64,000 nucleotides of DNA from Capitulum mitella. Its lineage: Eukaryota; Arthropoda; Thecostraca; Pollicipedomorpha; Pollicipedidae. The translations under genes were made by a program, and so were the position numbers. The stretch covers positions 18,888,903-18,952,902 of the forward strand of contig CP099845.1 of assembly GCA_030062745.1 (NCBI GenBank), read 5' to 3'. Each line of letters starts with the position of its first letter. The stretch's first letter is position 1. This document shows positions 9,925-22,000 of this stretch, piece after piece. The notes under the pieces are model-generated. The model was not told where the DNA came from and ran no database searches. It saw only the letters and a program-made list of their open reading frames with translations.

Positions 9925-11146
9925 TTAACCTTATTCCCGGAGGGCTAGATATGGCCGATTCCTGGCAAGGGGGGCGGATTCGTCCCCCCCCCTCCACCCT
10001 CCTGAGGGTAGAGGGGGAACTACACTTCCGATTTCTTCGCAACAAACGGCAATAGATTTTCCATGCGGTAAACTACATTTTGGCAAAAATAGGTTTTCGA
10101 AACATTAAAAGGGGCGGATCCTGGGGAGGGGGGAAAGTAAAAATGGGGATATTCTTGGATTTAGTATCACTCTCTTATTTATCGACCAATTTTGATTCAA
10201 TTGGCATGAATCGAGAGGCTATGAATAAGGAACTTTTACCATTGCTCGACATATTTGGAATTTTTAGAAAATTCGTTGGCGTTCACGGAGTTTCAAAAAT
10301 AGAATTAGTTTTTTTCAAAAACTGAATTAAGAAAACAGTTAAAAGCCTTTTTCAGTTTCTACTGGTCATATTGTGCTGAAAAGGTACAAATCGTATGACA
10401 ATGTTTGTAAAATGCTAGCATAGACGGTGCAAGGGACATGCAAAAAAGGGGGAACTGGCATGGTCACATGTTCTTCAGATCAGTTTTCGACCTTTCGCCT
10501 TAAATGGCCTCCAGTGACCTAAGAGTCACTTGGAATGATCTCGTGTGCATTTGATACCATTTGAAAACGTTTCCAGTCAACTGAATTTACTTTGCTTTTT
10601 TTATTTCATTTACGGTTGATGTGATATAAGGTACGCGAACTGAAATTTTAGGCCATAACTCCGTGACCCGACCTGACATCAAGCTAAAACCTGGTACACA
10701 ACCAGAGGGCAGCCTTACACTTCATATATGTTCCGGGTTTCGCATTTGAAAAAACAGCTTCAAAATTACTGTTATGGAATCAGATTTTGGCTTTTGACCT
10801 AGACCTGACAATGTGATGTCACCTCGCATGAACAAAATTGTATTTGTATCCTTTCCTATTATTTACTTGTACATTCATATAAAGTTTTAAGTTCTATCTC
10901 AAGGACGCTATTTTTGGCAGCCATTTTCCTTTTACATTCCAGGGGGACAAAAATGGCCTGGGGTGCCTCCCAAAAACGTTGCCTGACTCCGCCCCTGAGC
11001 AAAACAGAATTACGAGTTTTTCACAGTACGTAGGAAGAAAAGCTGGGAAACGCCAGCATGTTTCGTGAAACTGCGTCAAAAAGCCTGGAATTGGCAAGCA
11101 AAAACCCGAGGAAGGGCGGATTCACCCCTGCCGAGAATAGGCTTAA
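9925..11146 (-). mobile_element. MITE family A, full-length copy A2
   Basis: A 1222-bp copy in reverse orientation, flanked by TTAA (9925-9928 and 11143-11146). The terminal inverted repeats read TTAACCTTATTCCCGG and, at the far end, CCGAGAATAGGCTTAA. Each end has a G-run/C-run palindrome around GGCGGATTCG. The interior has AGGTCA half-sites and no intact ORF of transposase type. TTAA flanks and CCC-starting termini are typical of piggyBac-type non-autonomous elements. Confidence 0.85.
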
Positions 11147-12104
11147 GTTTTCAACTCCAAGGAAGAGGTTATAGCCCCTTCGCCTCTCCCTGGCTACGTC
11201 ACTGCCAGGTCGCCAGCCGCAAATCCACAGGCGAGGGGATCCATGTGGTTCGAAAGCTTCTGGTATGCGTGATTAAATATGATAAAAATGTTTAAAATAT
11301 ATGACGTCAGTAACAAGAGAAACCATGCGTTCTTCGGCAGAGATATTGATCATAAGCCACAGACGAACAAGTTCAAATGACATAAGCTGTGACTTGTTTT
11401 GTCCTGCCTCACCCTCCCTATCTCCTCTCCCTATTCCTACCCCCTTTCCTCAAAAAGATATATGAACTTTGTAACTGCAAACTGTATTCACGAAAAAAAG
11501 AATGATCCCGAACCTCACGCCGCGGCGGCGCAGCGGAGAGTGCCACGATCGCAATGGTAACACGACACTCTGCGGTTGATCGACCGCCGCCCGTCTGCGC
11601 CGGTCAACTCCGTTCGCGTTGCCCTGGCGCTGGCGTCTGGCCTCACGCTGCAGACTTATTAGCGTTCATTACCTTTCTTGTCCTGGGTGGTAATTTTCTG
11701 GCTGCGCCGTCTTTCCACGAGTATTGGTCAATTGCCATCGTCAGTGAAGCAGACAGAGGGATAACAAATTTCATATTTTTGAGTTGTTCGGCAGAACGGC
11801 AGCTATTCGCTTCATCTAGGTTTTCATTTCCCGTATATCGTTATTTTCTTCGTTATTTAAACATTGTCATTCCGGTCAAAAAATGCAAGCTTGGTTTAGA
11901 AGCAGTTTCAAACCGCGTCGCGGGTGTCCTATTTTGCGAGCATGACATACGATTTTACCCACTAGCGCCAACAGGTGGCTGCCGGCCGAAATGTTTCGTA
12001 ACGTTTCCACCCATAAGCGGGTCACGTTGCTGCCAGATGCACGGCCTGGAAAATTATTCCAAATTTGCCAGAAAGCCTTCATGCGTAGTTAACATCTCGT
12101 CAAA
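11147..12104. other. No recognised gene
   Basis: An open frame of 184 codons runs from 11554 into the first bases of MITE B1 on the plus strand, but it resembles no family I know and its stop lies in the transposon. A fragment CCCTGGCTACGTCACTG near 11188-11204 resembles a hAT-type terminus. Confidence 0.35.
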
Positions 12105-13329
12105 TTAACCCGTCCCCGACTGGGGGGGGGCAGTTGACTGCCCCCCCTGAGGTTTTTCTGGGATTGCGAGAGAACCAACAAACACAGAGTCACAAAACTT
12201 TGTGTACCTTTTGCTCCATCAATTTTACGTCTCGTGTCAAAATTTTGACCTCAGGTCAGGTCAGGTGCTTGACCTAGACCAGGTCAAACAGACCTAAGTC
12301 CAAAAAAGTTTAGCTCCCTCTAACTTTTTCGCAAAACAAGATATCTCAATAATACTTTCAGGGATTAGTGATCGTGATAGATGCAACAAATCTGCTATCT
12401 TGGATTTTTCGGAATTTTCCGGGTCATTGACCTAAGGTCAAGCCCATTTTTAAGACATATCGCCGTTTTTTCTGAAATTGACGGAATATTTCATCACATT
12501 TTTGGTGTGGAGTGAAGCAGACATCTAGTTACCGTCATTGGGCAAAGTATCAGTGACTTCCAGCCATTGACCTGAGGTCAGGTCACGAATAACTGAAGTG
12601 GGCCAAAATGTACCACCGTCAAAATCGACGATAAATTACTCAGAATGGGTAGAAAATGGCACAACTAGCTTGCACAGATGTCAGTAATACCAGGAACCTC
12701 AAAAAGTTTAAAAAAGTAGCATGTTTTGGAAATAAACAGGCTCTCGCGAATAAAGCTCCGCCAACTTTGTAGATTGGCAACTAATCAATTTTTTAAAATA
12801 TAAGCATGAGAAACCATCACAAGAACCACAAAGATCAATAAAATTGACATAGATTGTCTTTTTCGCGAAAATAAAGGAACGCTAAAATTAGTTCCCGTCA
12901 ATTTGGTACCGCATACGGCAGCGGCGCACAGTGACGCCTGACGGGAGAATTACGGTGTCTTTAACTCAACGTTTCGGCGTATATATTAAACAAATCTGAG
13001 GAAATTAGACGTGTATCGGCATCCGCGGACATTTACTTATGCGCTGGTGCCTTTACCTATGCGTTATTAGTCACAGCCCTTGAGATTCAGGCCATTTCTC
13101 GGTCTCATGCAGTCGGCTATGAGAAAACATATATAGGGCGTAAATTGGCTTACATGTTATCTAAAACTAAAAATGAGACCAGTTTCGAGCTCTACTCGTG
13201 ACGGGCTTTCCAACGGTATGCTTATTTTTATCGTGCGACCAACTGTTCGTGAGTTAGAGGGGGGGGCAGTCAACTGCCCCCCCCCAGCCGACGGTGTTCG
13301 GGACGGACCGACGGTCGTGCGCGGGTTAA
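12105..13329 (+). mobile_element. MITE family B, full-length copy B1
   Basis: A 1225-bp element with TTAA at both ends. It begins TTAACCCGTCCCCGACTGGG, continues with a GGGGG..CAGTTGACTG..CCCCC hairpin, and ends in the inverted counterpart (GTGCGCGGGTTAA). The interior carries clustered AGGTCA/TGACCT half-sites, including 12246-12263 and 12568-12585. There is no transposase. It is probably mobilised by a TTAA-specific (piggyBac-type) enzyme. Confidence 0.85.
12568..12585. promoter_or_regulatory. Nuclear-receptor-like everted/direct repeat
   Basis: TGACCTGAGGTCAGGTCA contains an everted pair of AGGTCA half-sites (one-base spacer) followed by an overlapping direct copy. The same arrangement recurs in B2, B3 and B4. 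Function is inferred only from the motif. Confidence 0.45.
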
Positions 13330-13812
13330 TATAGGTAGGAGAATTTTCAACATTTTTTTGCATATTTATGAAATTAACGGCAGTTAAGTTTTTGTTTTCG
13401 AGAACACCTACTGATGTACAAGTGATGCAGTACCTCCATTTCACTGGGTGGCAACATGCGTCCAAAACCAGTCTGGTTATTGCACTGCGTGAATCACGGG
13501 TCCCGCCTCCGTGGTCTGTGCAGGTATCCTTCCGATTTTGATAAGGAGCTGGACCGGACAACGGAACTGAACTGAACTGAACTGAACCGAACTGAACCGC
13601 CTCTGGTGGCGTTATCGCCACCAGCGGCGGCTCAGTTCGGTCATTTGGTTAGGGCTCTTTCGACCGGCAGAAGACATTTCAGTGCCGTGGAATTAAGGAA
13701 GCACGTAATGGATGACGGACTTTATCGGGGGCATGGATGGAGGCCCTGAAGGGAGGAGATGATGAAAGGCCCTCCCAACTGTGGGTGGTTCCCCCGCCCT
13801 CGTCCTAACATA
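13330..13812. repeat. Spacer with a GAACT pentamer repeat
   Basis: There is no gene. A short run of GAACT/GAACC pentamers occupies about 13563-13598. The rest is unremarkable and leads into the compound microsatellite. Confidence 0.6.
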
Positions 13813-13842
13813 TATCTATCTATCTATCTATCTATCTATCTG

Positions 13843-13919
<77 letters not shown>

Positions 13920-13920
13920 G

Positions 13921-13981
<61 letters not shown>
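13813..13981. repeat. Compound (ATCT)n(CT)n(AT)n microsatellite
   Basis: About 37 bp of ATCT units, about 55 bp of CT and about 75 bp of AT/GT. The AT tract resumes after the adjacent MITE (15194-15210), so the MITE sits inside it. Confidence 0.95.
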
Positions 13982-13984
<3 letters not shown>

Positions 13985-15193
13985 GCGCACGACCGTCGGT
14001 CGGCGAAGATCACGCCCGGTTGGGGGGGCGGTTGACCGCCCCCCTAACTCACGAACGGTTGGTCGCACGATAAAAATAAGCATGCCGCTGGGAAGCCTGT
14101 GACGAGTAAAGTTCAAAACTAGTCTCATTTTTAGTTTTAGATAAAATGTAAGCCGTTTACGTCCTATCTATGTTTTCTCATCGCCGACTGCATGGGACCG
14201 AAAAACAGCCTGAATCTCAATGGCTGTGACTAATAACGCATAGGTAAAGGTACCAACGCACAAGTAAAGGTCCGCAGATGCCGATACACGCCTAATTTCT
14301 CGCATTTGTTCAATATATGCGCCGAAACGTTGAGTCAAAGATACGGTATATTTTCACGCCGGTTGTCGGCGGGCACTGCAGCCGTACGCAGGAAGAAATT
14401 AACGGGAATTAATTTTGGCGTTCCTTTATTCTCGCGACATAACACTAGCCATGTAAATTTTACTGATTTTGCTGGTTCTTGTGATGCTTTCTCATGCTTA
14501 AATTTTTCAAAATATCACTAGTTATCAGTCTACACAATTGGCGGAGCTTTTTTCGAGAGAGCCTGTTTATTTCCAAAATATGCAACTTTTTAAAACTTTT
14601 TGAGGTTCCTGGTGTCAATAACGTCTGCGTAAGCCAGTTCTGCCATTTTCTACCCATTCTGAGTAATTCATCGCTGATTTTGACGGTGGTACGTTTTGAC
14701 TCACAACAGTTATTCGCGACCTGACCTCAGGTCAATGGCTGGAAATCATTGATACTTTGCCCACTGGCAGAAATTAGATGACTGCTTCACTTCACACTAG
14801 AAATGTCCTGAAAAATTTTTCCAATGTCCGAAAAAACATTTTTATGTCTTAAAAATGGGTTTGAACTTAGGTCAATGACCCAGAAGATTCCGAAAAGTCC
14901 GAGATAGCAGATTTTTTCCATATGTGAAGATAACTAATCCCTGAAAGCATTATTGTGATATCTTGTTTTCCGAAAAAGTTACAAGGCGCTTAACATTTTT
15001 GGACATAGGCTCCGTTTGACCCGACCTAGGTCAGACACCTCACCTAACCTGAGGTCAAAACTTTAACGCAAGATGTAAAAATGATCAAGCAAAAGGTGCA
15101 CAAAGATTCATGGTACTGTGGTTGTTTGTTCTCACGCAATCCTAGAAAAACCTCAGGGGGGAGCGGTCAACCGTCCCCTCCAGTCGAGGCGGG
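13982..15193 (-). mobile_element. MITE family B copy B2, inside an AT repeat
   Basis: A reverse-orientation copy running from CCCGCGCACGACCGTCGG to GTCGAGGCGGG. Unlike the others it is bounded not by TTAA but by TATA from a split (AT)n microsatellite. The interior matches B1 closely, including TGACCTCAGGTCAATGG near 14721. Confidence 0.8.
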
Positions 15194-15199
15194 ATATAT

Positions 15200-16080
15200 A
15201 TATATATATGTACGAAGCTTTAGCTTAGAAGACTCTGAGCCATGTAGCCACACTTGTGTTTTATGGGAAGGATGGCACCAAAATCTCAGCCTCATTTGTC
15301 ACCACCACATTGCGAGGCTCTTACACCTCCATGAACCAGGAATGAGATCGTAGAGGAGCGATCGCGGCTGCCTGTTGACGTTTTGTGAGGTCGGATGAAA
15401 TTCGCTGCGTGAACGGAAATGGGAACGTGACGAATGGTCAGCGTGCGAATGGTTAACGCGGGGCCCGCACTTTCCTCCCGTCCAGATATGGAAAATAATG
15501 TAATTTTGCTTTTTGCCACATAAAATTACCAAAAGAATTAAAACGCGCCATCTTATTCAAAAAAAAAAAAAATTATGCGTTTTGTCCCATAACAAAGTGG
15601 CCGAAATATGACAAAAATGGCGAGATGTTAGGCGGTTCCGTCCTTCCCTCTATTTGAAATGTCGTGTCTGTATCTAGTTCATGAGCCCGTCCATCCCCTC
15701 CTCCATCCCGTAGCTTCTGGGATTTTTTTGTCAGTTTAGTTTAGGTTCCCTCTTGCAGTTACAGGGACATTTTTGGTGGTCTCGGGCCGTCTGCCGTGCC
15801 AGGACCCTCTGGTGGTCTCAAGTTCCTTTTACAGTTTCACGCGTCCCGCGAGACGTCTCAGGCACTCCTTTGGCAGTTTCAGGGGCACCTCGGACAGTTT
15901 TAGGCCCCATCTGGCAGTTTCAGAGACGCTTAAGCGTACTCGGGTTCCCTCCTGTCGTCCCTGGGACGTTTTGCCGTCTAAGAAGCCCCTCAGGTACTAA
16001 AAAAGCTCGATAAGTCCCTCTGTGCCGTGTCAGAGGCGCATCTCGCCATCCTCTAGGTCGCTTAGCAGTTTCTAGAGCAG
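15200..16080 (-). mobile_element. Relic of the hAT-like repeat-built element
   Basis: 15420-16080 matches 25300-25900 in inverted orientation: first the segment ending in CGGGGCCCGCAC, then TTTGAAATGTCGTGTCTGTA, then the CAGTTTCAGGGGC-type short repeats. It is an incomplete, diverged copy of the element at 23423-26024. It has a run of 14 A near 15559. Confidence 0.7.
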
Positions 16081-16567
16081 TCTGGTTGTCTCAAGGTCTA
16101 GTAATTTCAGGGGCCTCTCTGTCTTGCGCGTAGCTGTAGTGTAATTGCGCTCTGCGTTTGCTCTTTGGGTTGACAGTGTAGTCTGTGGTTCCAATGTGCG
16201 GATAAGTTTATCCAGCATGACATTTACTCCCGGGCCAGAGCGTTGCACGCGTTTATATCTCAGAATCCTCGACGTGCATATACGGTGAATACAAATATTT
16301 CGCGACATTTTTATTATGAGGCACGTTCAGCGACCTCCAGGAACCACATGAGTGGAGAACTCAATAATAGGGCGGCGCCCAAACGCTCAGCAACTCAGCT
16401 GATATGTGGTACCGTCCATGTGCTGTTCCGTTCAGTCAAAAAGTTTCTTCACAGCGTTAGCCGTCTTTACAGCAAGCTTGCCCCCTCTCCCTATATGCTT
16501 AGATCATACTTATACTTCGTAACAACAAAGTGCCTCATCTGGGGTTCGGCAAAATGTTGGTTAAAAC

Positions 16568-16780
16568 CTGAGAACGATGCCGCCCAGGTCAGGATATGGG
16601 TAACCAAGTCGTCGCCAGGGCCAAGCGAAATGGCCGTATCTTCCAAGTGAAGCTGAACTTCTTCATCCTTTCCCTTTGTCAAGACAGGTTGTTGGACCAC
16701 TGCAGTGACTTTGTCGAAGAAAAGATCCTTTAAGAAGCTGCTGTCCAGCAGCCCCATCAGACCGTCGCACAGCTCGGTAT
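16568..16780 (-). CDS. Candidate exon of an unrecognised gene
   Basis: The minus strand shows a good acceptor (GCTCTTCTTCAG before 16780), 70 whole codons starting DTELCDGLMGLLDSSFLKDL and ending HILTWAASFS, then a weak donor (TCTCAG|GTTTTA). It is phase 1-1 and 213 nt long. The composition (amphipathic, LED and GPGDD acidic turns, aromatic-rich helices) looks like real protein rather than chance translation, and the open frame continues beyond the donor to a stop at 16491. I do not recognise the family and found no neighbouring exon, so it may be an isolated exon, a fragment or a chance ORF. It lies between the tetraspanin and the duplicated uif-like exon. Confidence 0.35.
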
Positions 16781-17245
16781 CTGAAGAAGAGCTGTCCTAA
16801 CATAAGAATGATACACACGTCGAATCGCACCGGTGTAGGCGTAGCCACGTCTCAGAGACTGGGGGTGGGGGTGGGCGCGGCGAAACCAGAATCTGCGAGG
16901 AGGTATCTAACTTCAAATTCTGAATTTAGCGAGAGCTGATGTGAATAACGTATATTTTACGCCCTAAATCGGGGAAAAAATGCATTTTGGAAAAAGTGAG
17001 TAAACATTCCTAACTCGTCGTCGCCCTTCTCTTCCAGTGGTAACACTCATGGAGACACCCGATGACATTTAGATTAAAATTACCTTTCGTGAGCCCGCAG
17101 ACTCACAAGACGTGGGCTGAAAAGGTCCCGTTTCTTGTGGGCTTTCCTGGCCATTCAGGAGGGACAAAATGCTAAAGCTGCACAAAAACGTTTAAAAATT
17201 TGTGTCTTGCCTTATGCTAATGGCCTACGTACTTCATACAAGTCC
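16781..17245. other. No gene seen
   Basis: Unremarkable sequence with a short GGGGGTGGGGGTGGG run near 16860. Confidence 0.4.
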
Positions 17246-18465
17246 TTAAATCTCGCACGACCATCGGTCGGTTTCGAACACGGACGACTGAGGGGGGGGA
17301 CAGTTGGCGGCCCCTCCTCTAACTCACGAACGGTTGGTCGCACGATAAAAATAAGCATACCGTTGGAAAGCTTGTGACGAGTAGGGCTCGAACTGGTCTC
17401 ATTTTTTTAGTTTTAGATAATATGTAAGCCGATTTACGCCCTATATATGTTTTCTCATACCCGGCTGCATGAGACCGAGGAATGACCTGAATCTCAAGGG
17501 CTGTGACTAATAACGCATAGGTAAAGGCACCAGCGCACAAGTAAAGGTCCGCGGATGCCGATACACGTCTAATGTCCCAGATTTGTTCAATATATACGCC
17601 GAAACGTTGAGTTCAAGACACGGCAATTCTCGTGGCAGATGTAGGCGTGCGCCGCTGCCGTATGCAGTAACAAATTGACGGGAACTAATTTTACCCTTCC
17701 TTTATTTTCGCCAAAGACGATCTTTGTATATTTATTGATCTTTGTGGTTCTTGTGATGGTTTTTCATGCTTAAATTTTGGAAAAATCCATTAGTTACCAA
17801 TCTACACAATTGGCGGAGCTTTTTCACGAGAGCTTGTTTATTTCCAAAATATGCTACTTTATCAAACGTTTTGAGGTTCCTGGTATTGCCTACGTTTGTG
17901 CAAGCTAGTTCTGCCATTTTCTACCCATTCCGAGTAATTCACCACCGATTTTGACGGTGGTGCATTTTGGCTCACTACAGTTTTTCGTGACCTGACCTCA
18001 GGTCAATGGCTGGAAGTCATTGATACTTTGCCAAGTGACGGTAACTAGATGTCTGCTTGATTCCACACTAAAAACGTTATGAAATATTCCATCAATTTCC
18101 GAAAAAACGACGACATGTCTTAAAAATGGGCTTGACCTTAGGTCAATGACCCGGAAAATTCCAAAAAATCTGAGATAGCAGCCTTGTTGCATCTATCACG
18201 ATCACTAATCCCCAAAAGTATTATTGAGATATCTTGTTTTGCGAAAAAGTTAGATGGCGTTAAACGTTTTTGGACATAGGTCTGTTTGACCTGACGTAGG
18301 TCAGGCACCTGACCTGACCTGAGGTCAAAATTTTGACACGACATGTAAAATTGATGAAGCAAACGGTATACAAAGTTTCGTGATTCTGTGTTTGTTTGTT
18401 CTCTCGCAATCCCAGAAAAACCTCAGGGGTGCAGTCAACTGCTCCCCCAGTCGGGGACTGGTTAA
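17246..18465 (-). mobile_element. MITE family B, full-length copy B3
   Basis: A 1220-bp reverse copy with TTAA at 17246-17249 and 18462-18465. The right terminus reads CAGTCGGGGACTGGTTAA; the left one is degenerate (TTAAATCTCGCACGACC). The interior has the same AGGTCA clusters as B1 (for example 17990-18005 and 18293-18330). Confidence 0.85.
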
Positions 18466-19109
18466 AACTACCTGGAAGAGTAAGCCGCTGTTGTTTAGGA
18501 CTGGAAGGTAAAGTTATGTCTCTAACCTACTGGCTGTTGTTTTTCCTTTCAAATTTTCCATGGAGACCAGCGGGTGAGGCCTTTCGGATTCAGGTCGTAG
18601 GGCGGGGCGGGGTTTCATAATTATATAAGTGTCCTCTCGAACTGCACATGCCGCCCTTATCAATCGCTAGAAATGCGCAGATACGTCCAGGGTGTCGGTA
18701 AATTTTACCGGATGTCATTCTCGATATGAGCTGTCGTCGAGAACAAGCCGATGGCTCTTTTACCCGAGGTCAGATATATTCGGGATCTTCAGAAAACCTC
18801 AACAATGGACGAAAATATACTTAAGCGAAAAAAATTGTGCCAACATAATAACCAATGTTAACCGCATCACTCGATGCACTTCAACGGTATCATTCCAAAG
18901 TTGGCCGGAGGGCATCCCGTACCCATGCTGGATTCTTGTGCAACCAACACTGCTGCCGAAAAATTAACCTTTAACCCTTGCCTCTCCCGCATGTGTGACT
19001 GTGCGAACACGCTCAAAAAGCCTAGCCAGCCCTTCTTGAGCGCGTTCATACAAGAAGCGTGTCCGCCCTTCACCAACGCGTGTTCAAGTAGTGCTGCCAG
19101 CCCTTATTC

Positions 19110-19300
19110 CGTGCTGAGGGGAGGCAGATTCTGATGCCCCCTCCCCGGTTTTCCGCTCGCCGTTTCCGAGCTTTTGGGAGCTGCTTCACGAAACTTTTTG
19201 ATTTCCTGAGTGTAGTATTTTTTCATCTTGTGGCGAAATTTCAGAAATTTCATCTCCTCCAGAAGTGGTCCCAGGACATGTTGTTGGAAGGCATGTTTGA
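19110..19300 (+). mobile_element. Degenerate fragment of MITE family A
   Basis: CCCCTCCCCGGTTTTCCGCT, then GAGCTGCTTCACGAAACTTT, then TGTGGCGAAATTTC follow the first about 130 bp of family A with heavy divergence. It is an old truncated copy. Confidence 0.5.
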
Positions 19301-20841
19301 GAAATGTCGTGCTTTCTGGAGACTGCGCCACTTCGACATGGCCAAGTATTATTTGACATCTTTTATAACATCATGGACAGTTCAAATTATTGAAATAATT
19401 GCAACCTTCGCACTTAAAAGTGTTTTCAAAAAACATGTTGGCCAGTGGGGGATACATGGACATGCGAAATGGGGTTTTTATATTTTCTTATTAACAAGGA
19501 TTTATAACTCACTGTAAGAATAAAACAAAGCTTACGTGTTCTACATGCCAGGGGCGTCTCCAGGTATCGGTTTTCGGGCGAATATTTCTTCCAATCACAG
19601 TCAGCAATTTTGCTTGGGGCCAGACCTGGCTTTGGTCCGGCCCGCTCTGGCTCTCCTGTTTGGGCTGAGCTATGACGATGGTCGGATTTCCACTGGCAGT
19701 TGACACTGGAAACCCAACCATTGCTGCAGTAACACCCAACCTTACCCCAGTGGAGCTAGCCTGTCCTTAGCCCGAGCAGATGACGATCCCCAAGTTGAGC
19801 CAGAGCAGGGCCCATTTTATGAAGAGAGTAGCCAGAAGATTGTGCTGGCGATTACTAGGTCATGATCGTTGATCGTTTGGGCACGATCGGGCTCCATCCC
19901 CCTCTGCCAACTTTGTCCAGAGCGCTAATAAGCCAGAGGAGTGTACCAGCGAATACTATGCGGTGATCCTTGGAGCCTGATTGGAGACTCTGACCCGGCT
20001 GGGTCTCAACTAGCTCATTCACTCATTCATTACATTCGACTAACTTTTTACAGTACAATGTCTTTATACCTGTTATCCATCAGTTTAGTTTTAAATTGTT
20101 CGACCAGAAAGGCGAAAGTTACGAGTCATGAAAAATCAACGATTTTCGCAGACATTGCATGATTCAAATGCCCACAGTTCGGTGACGGATTCGCAAAGCC
20201 ATTCGAAAGAGAAATGTTTCATCTTTTAAAAGCAAGTTTACTTTTTCGGTGAGTTCGTTGACGTTCCATTTGTTTACGTCAAATGGAACACATTCGGTTT
20301 TCATCATGTTTGCCCACCGTGATGTTTGCAGAAATGTAGCACGATATGTCCCCAAGTGTCTGCAATAAACGTAGCAGAAAACATTTCTAGGCAAATTCAA
20401 ACCTTATTAGACATCTTAAGTGCTGACAAGACTTAAGTGCTGCAATGTGGCCTTGACAAATATGCCATGAGACTATGTGAGGAATATTGATTCATTTCGT
20501 GCTTTTCGTTTGCCTGGTTTTCTACAGTTTGATGCGTACAAAGTCTTTGTGCCTGCTATACATCAGTTTAGTATTAAATTGTTCAACCAGAAAGGTCAAA
20601 GGTCATGACACCCCACCACCAAACGATCTCTGTCATCCAGATTTGAAGTAACCGCTCTTCACATTTCCACGGCAATGAGTCTGCCGGCTGTTCTTAGTCT
20701 TTTACGCCAACTGAGGCAATCTTAGTTGCGCATCGAGACCTTTCGAAGGTCAACCGAATTCATTCGCCTCGACTGACCTTGGACAACTTATTGGCCATGG
20801 ACAATTCATAGCTCTTCTAGGGCACTCATTCCGAATAACAC

Positions 20842-20898
<57 letters not shown>

Positions 20899-22000
20899 AT
20901 GTATATATACATATATATATATATATAGCACGGCCGGATGCCGGATACCGGATAATCTCTCGTATCCGGCCAAATGTCCCATCGGGCCGGATATCTGATG
21001 CATCCCTTCCTCTTACTAAATGCCACCAGTAGACCTGATGCCATGATTCTGAGACTATTGGGGGTGCTCTGCTCCCCACATACAAAAAGATTCCCAGCCT
21101 TTAAGGTCGCCTGATGCATGTGTATAGGTATATCTGCTAGTCCTTGCACAGAAATGCACAGAAATACAGAAACGCCACATTAATGCATGGTGAATGGCGA
21201 TCTTTTGAATGGCTATGTTTGGAGCACTGCACGACGACATCTCACTTTACTGCATAACAAGGCAGGCACAAGTCGTAAACCTAAAATCCAACAAGAGAAC
21301 ACAATGTAACCCATACTGTAGCATGATACTTACCTCTGCTCGATTTTGCGTCATAAGCGACACCAACGAAGCGAAGAGACAGAGACGGACGCGAGCGAAC
21401 GACGAAACAGCGTCAAGAAAATGGCGCCTGCCCTAAGACGGAAGTTCAATGACAGCTCTGTGTCCGTGCGAAGCATAGCCTTGTTGGTACTTTTGGTACA
21501 AGCCAAGTGCTCGGTACGAACGATTTATTTTTTGCTAACAGCTCTCATGCAGTGCATTGACTTGTCGTCTGAGACCAATACACGCTGATTATTGGTTAGC
21601 CGACACTCACCTAACGGATCAGAAAGCTGGTACCATGAACAAAGGATGCCCTCAGAGCTTTTTCCCAAAACATCCGTTCCCTACTACGTATACAAAGACT
21701 TCGTGTGTACTTTTCATCTCACCATCCAGCTACTACTGTGCTCGTTGTCTCTTTGTAGCAGCAGATAGTGATCGCACTAGGCTACGGCTATTCACCATAT
21801 GCAAGACTTGTCAATTTGGTTTACAGTGCAGACGAAGACGAGAGTCGGAAGAAATCCTCCATCCGTAAGACGAGGCTGATACTAGAGTCTGATGCGCCTA
21901 TTGACTCATCTGCTCCACTCTAACTTTGCCCAACCGCCGACCGCCCGAGCGAGGGCGTCTCCTTCCGGGCCCCCGTTCCGGACGTTTGACGATCGTTTGA
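19300..22000. other. No gene; weak repeats
   Basis: There is no supportable exon. About 90 bp at 20045-20130 (CAGTTTAGTTTTAAATTGTTC core) recurs in diverged form at 20521-20610, a direct repeat about 475 bp apart. CAGGGGCGTCTCCAGG at 19549-19564 looks like a transposon terminus. At 21421 an ATGGCGCCTGCC start heads a 55-codon ORF with a hydrophobic stretch, which I cannot support as a gene. Confidence 0.4.
20846..21005. repeat. (AT)n/(GT)n microsatellite plus CCGGATA block
   Basis: About 85 bp of AT with a short GT interruption, directly followed by a CCGGATACCGGATA-type segment that mirrors 3719-3815 in inverted orientation. Confidence 0.85.

Noticed and set aside
11554-12108. 184-codon plus-strand frame
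   Set aside because: Its stop lies in the first bases of MITE B1 and the translation has no recognisable domain or splice context.
13759-14128. Open frames of SLSLSL and YIYIYI repeats
   Set aside because: These are translations of the CT and AT microsatellite.
21421-21587. 55-codon ORF starting ATGGCGCCTGCC with a hydrophobic stretch
   Set aside because: The start context is attractive, but there is no family match, no neighbouring exon and no other evidence.
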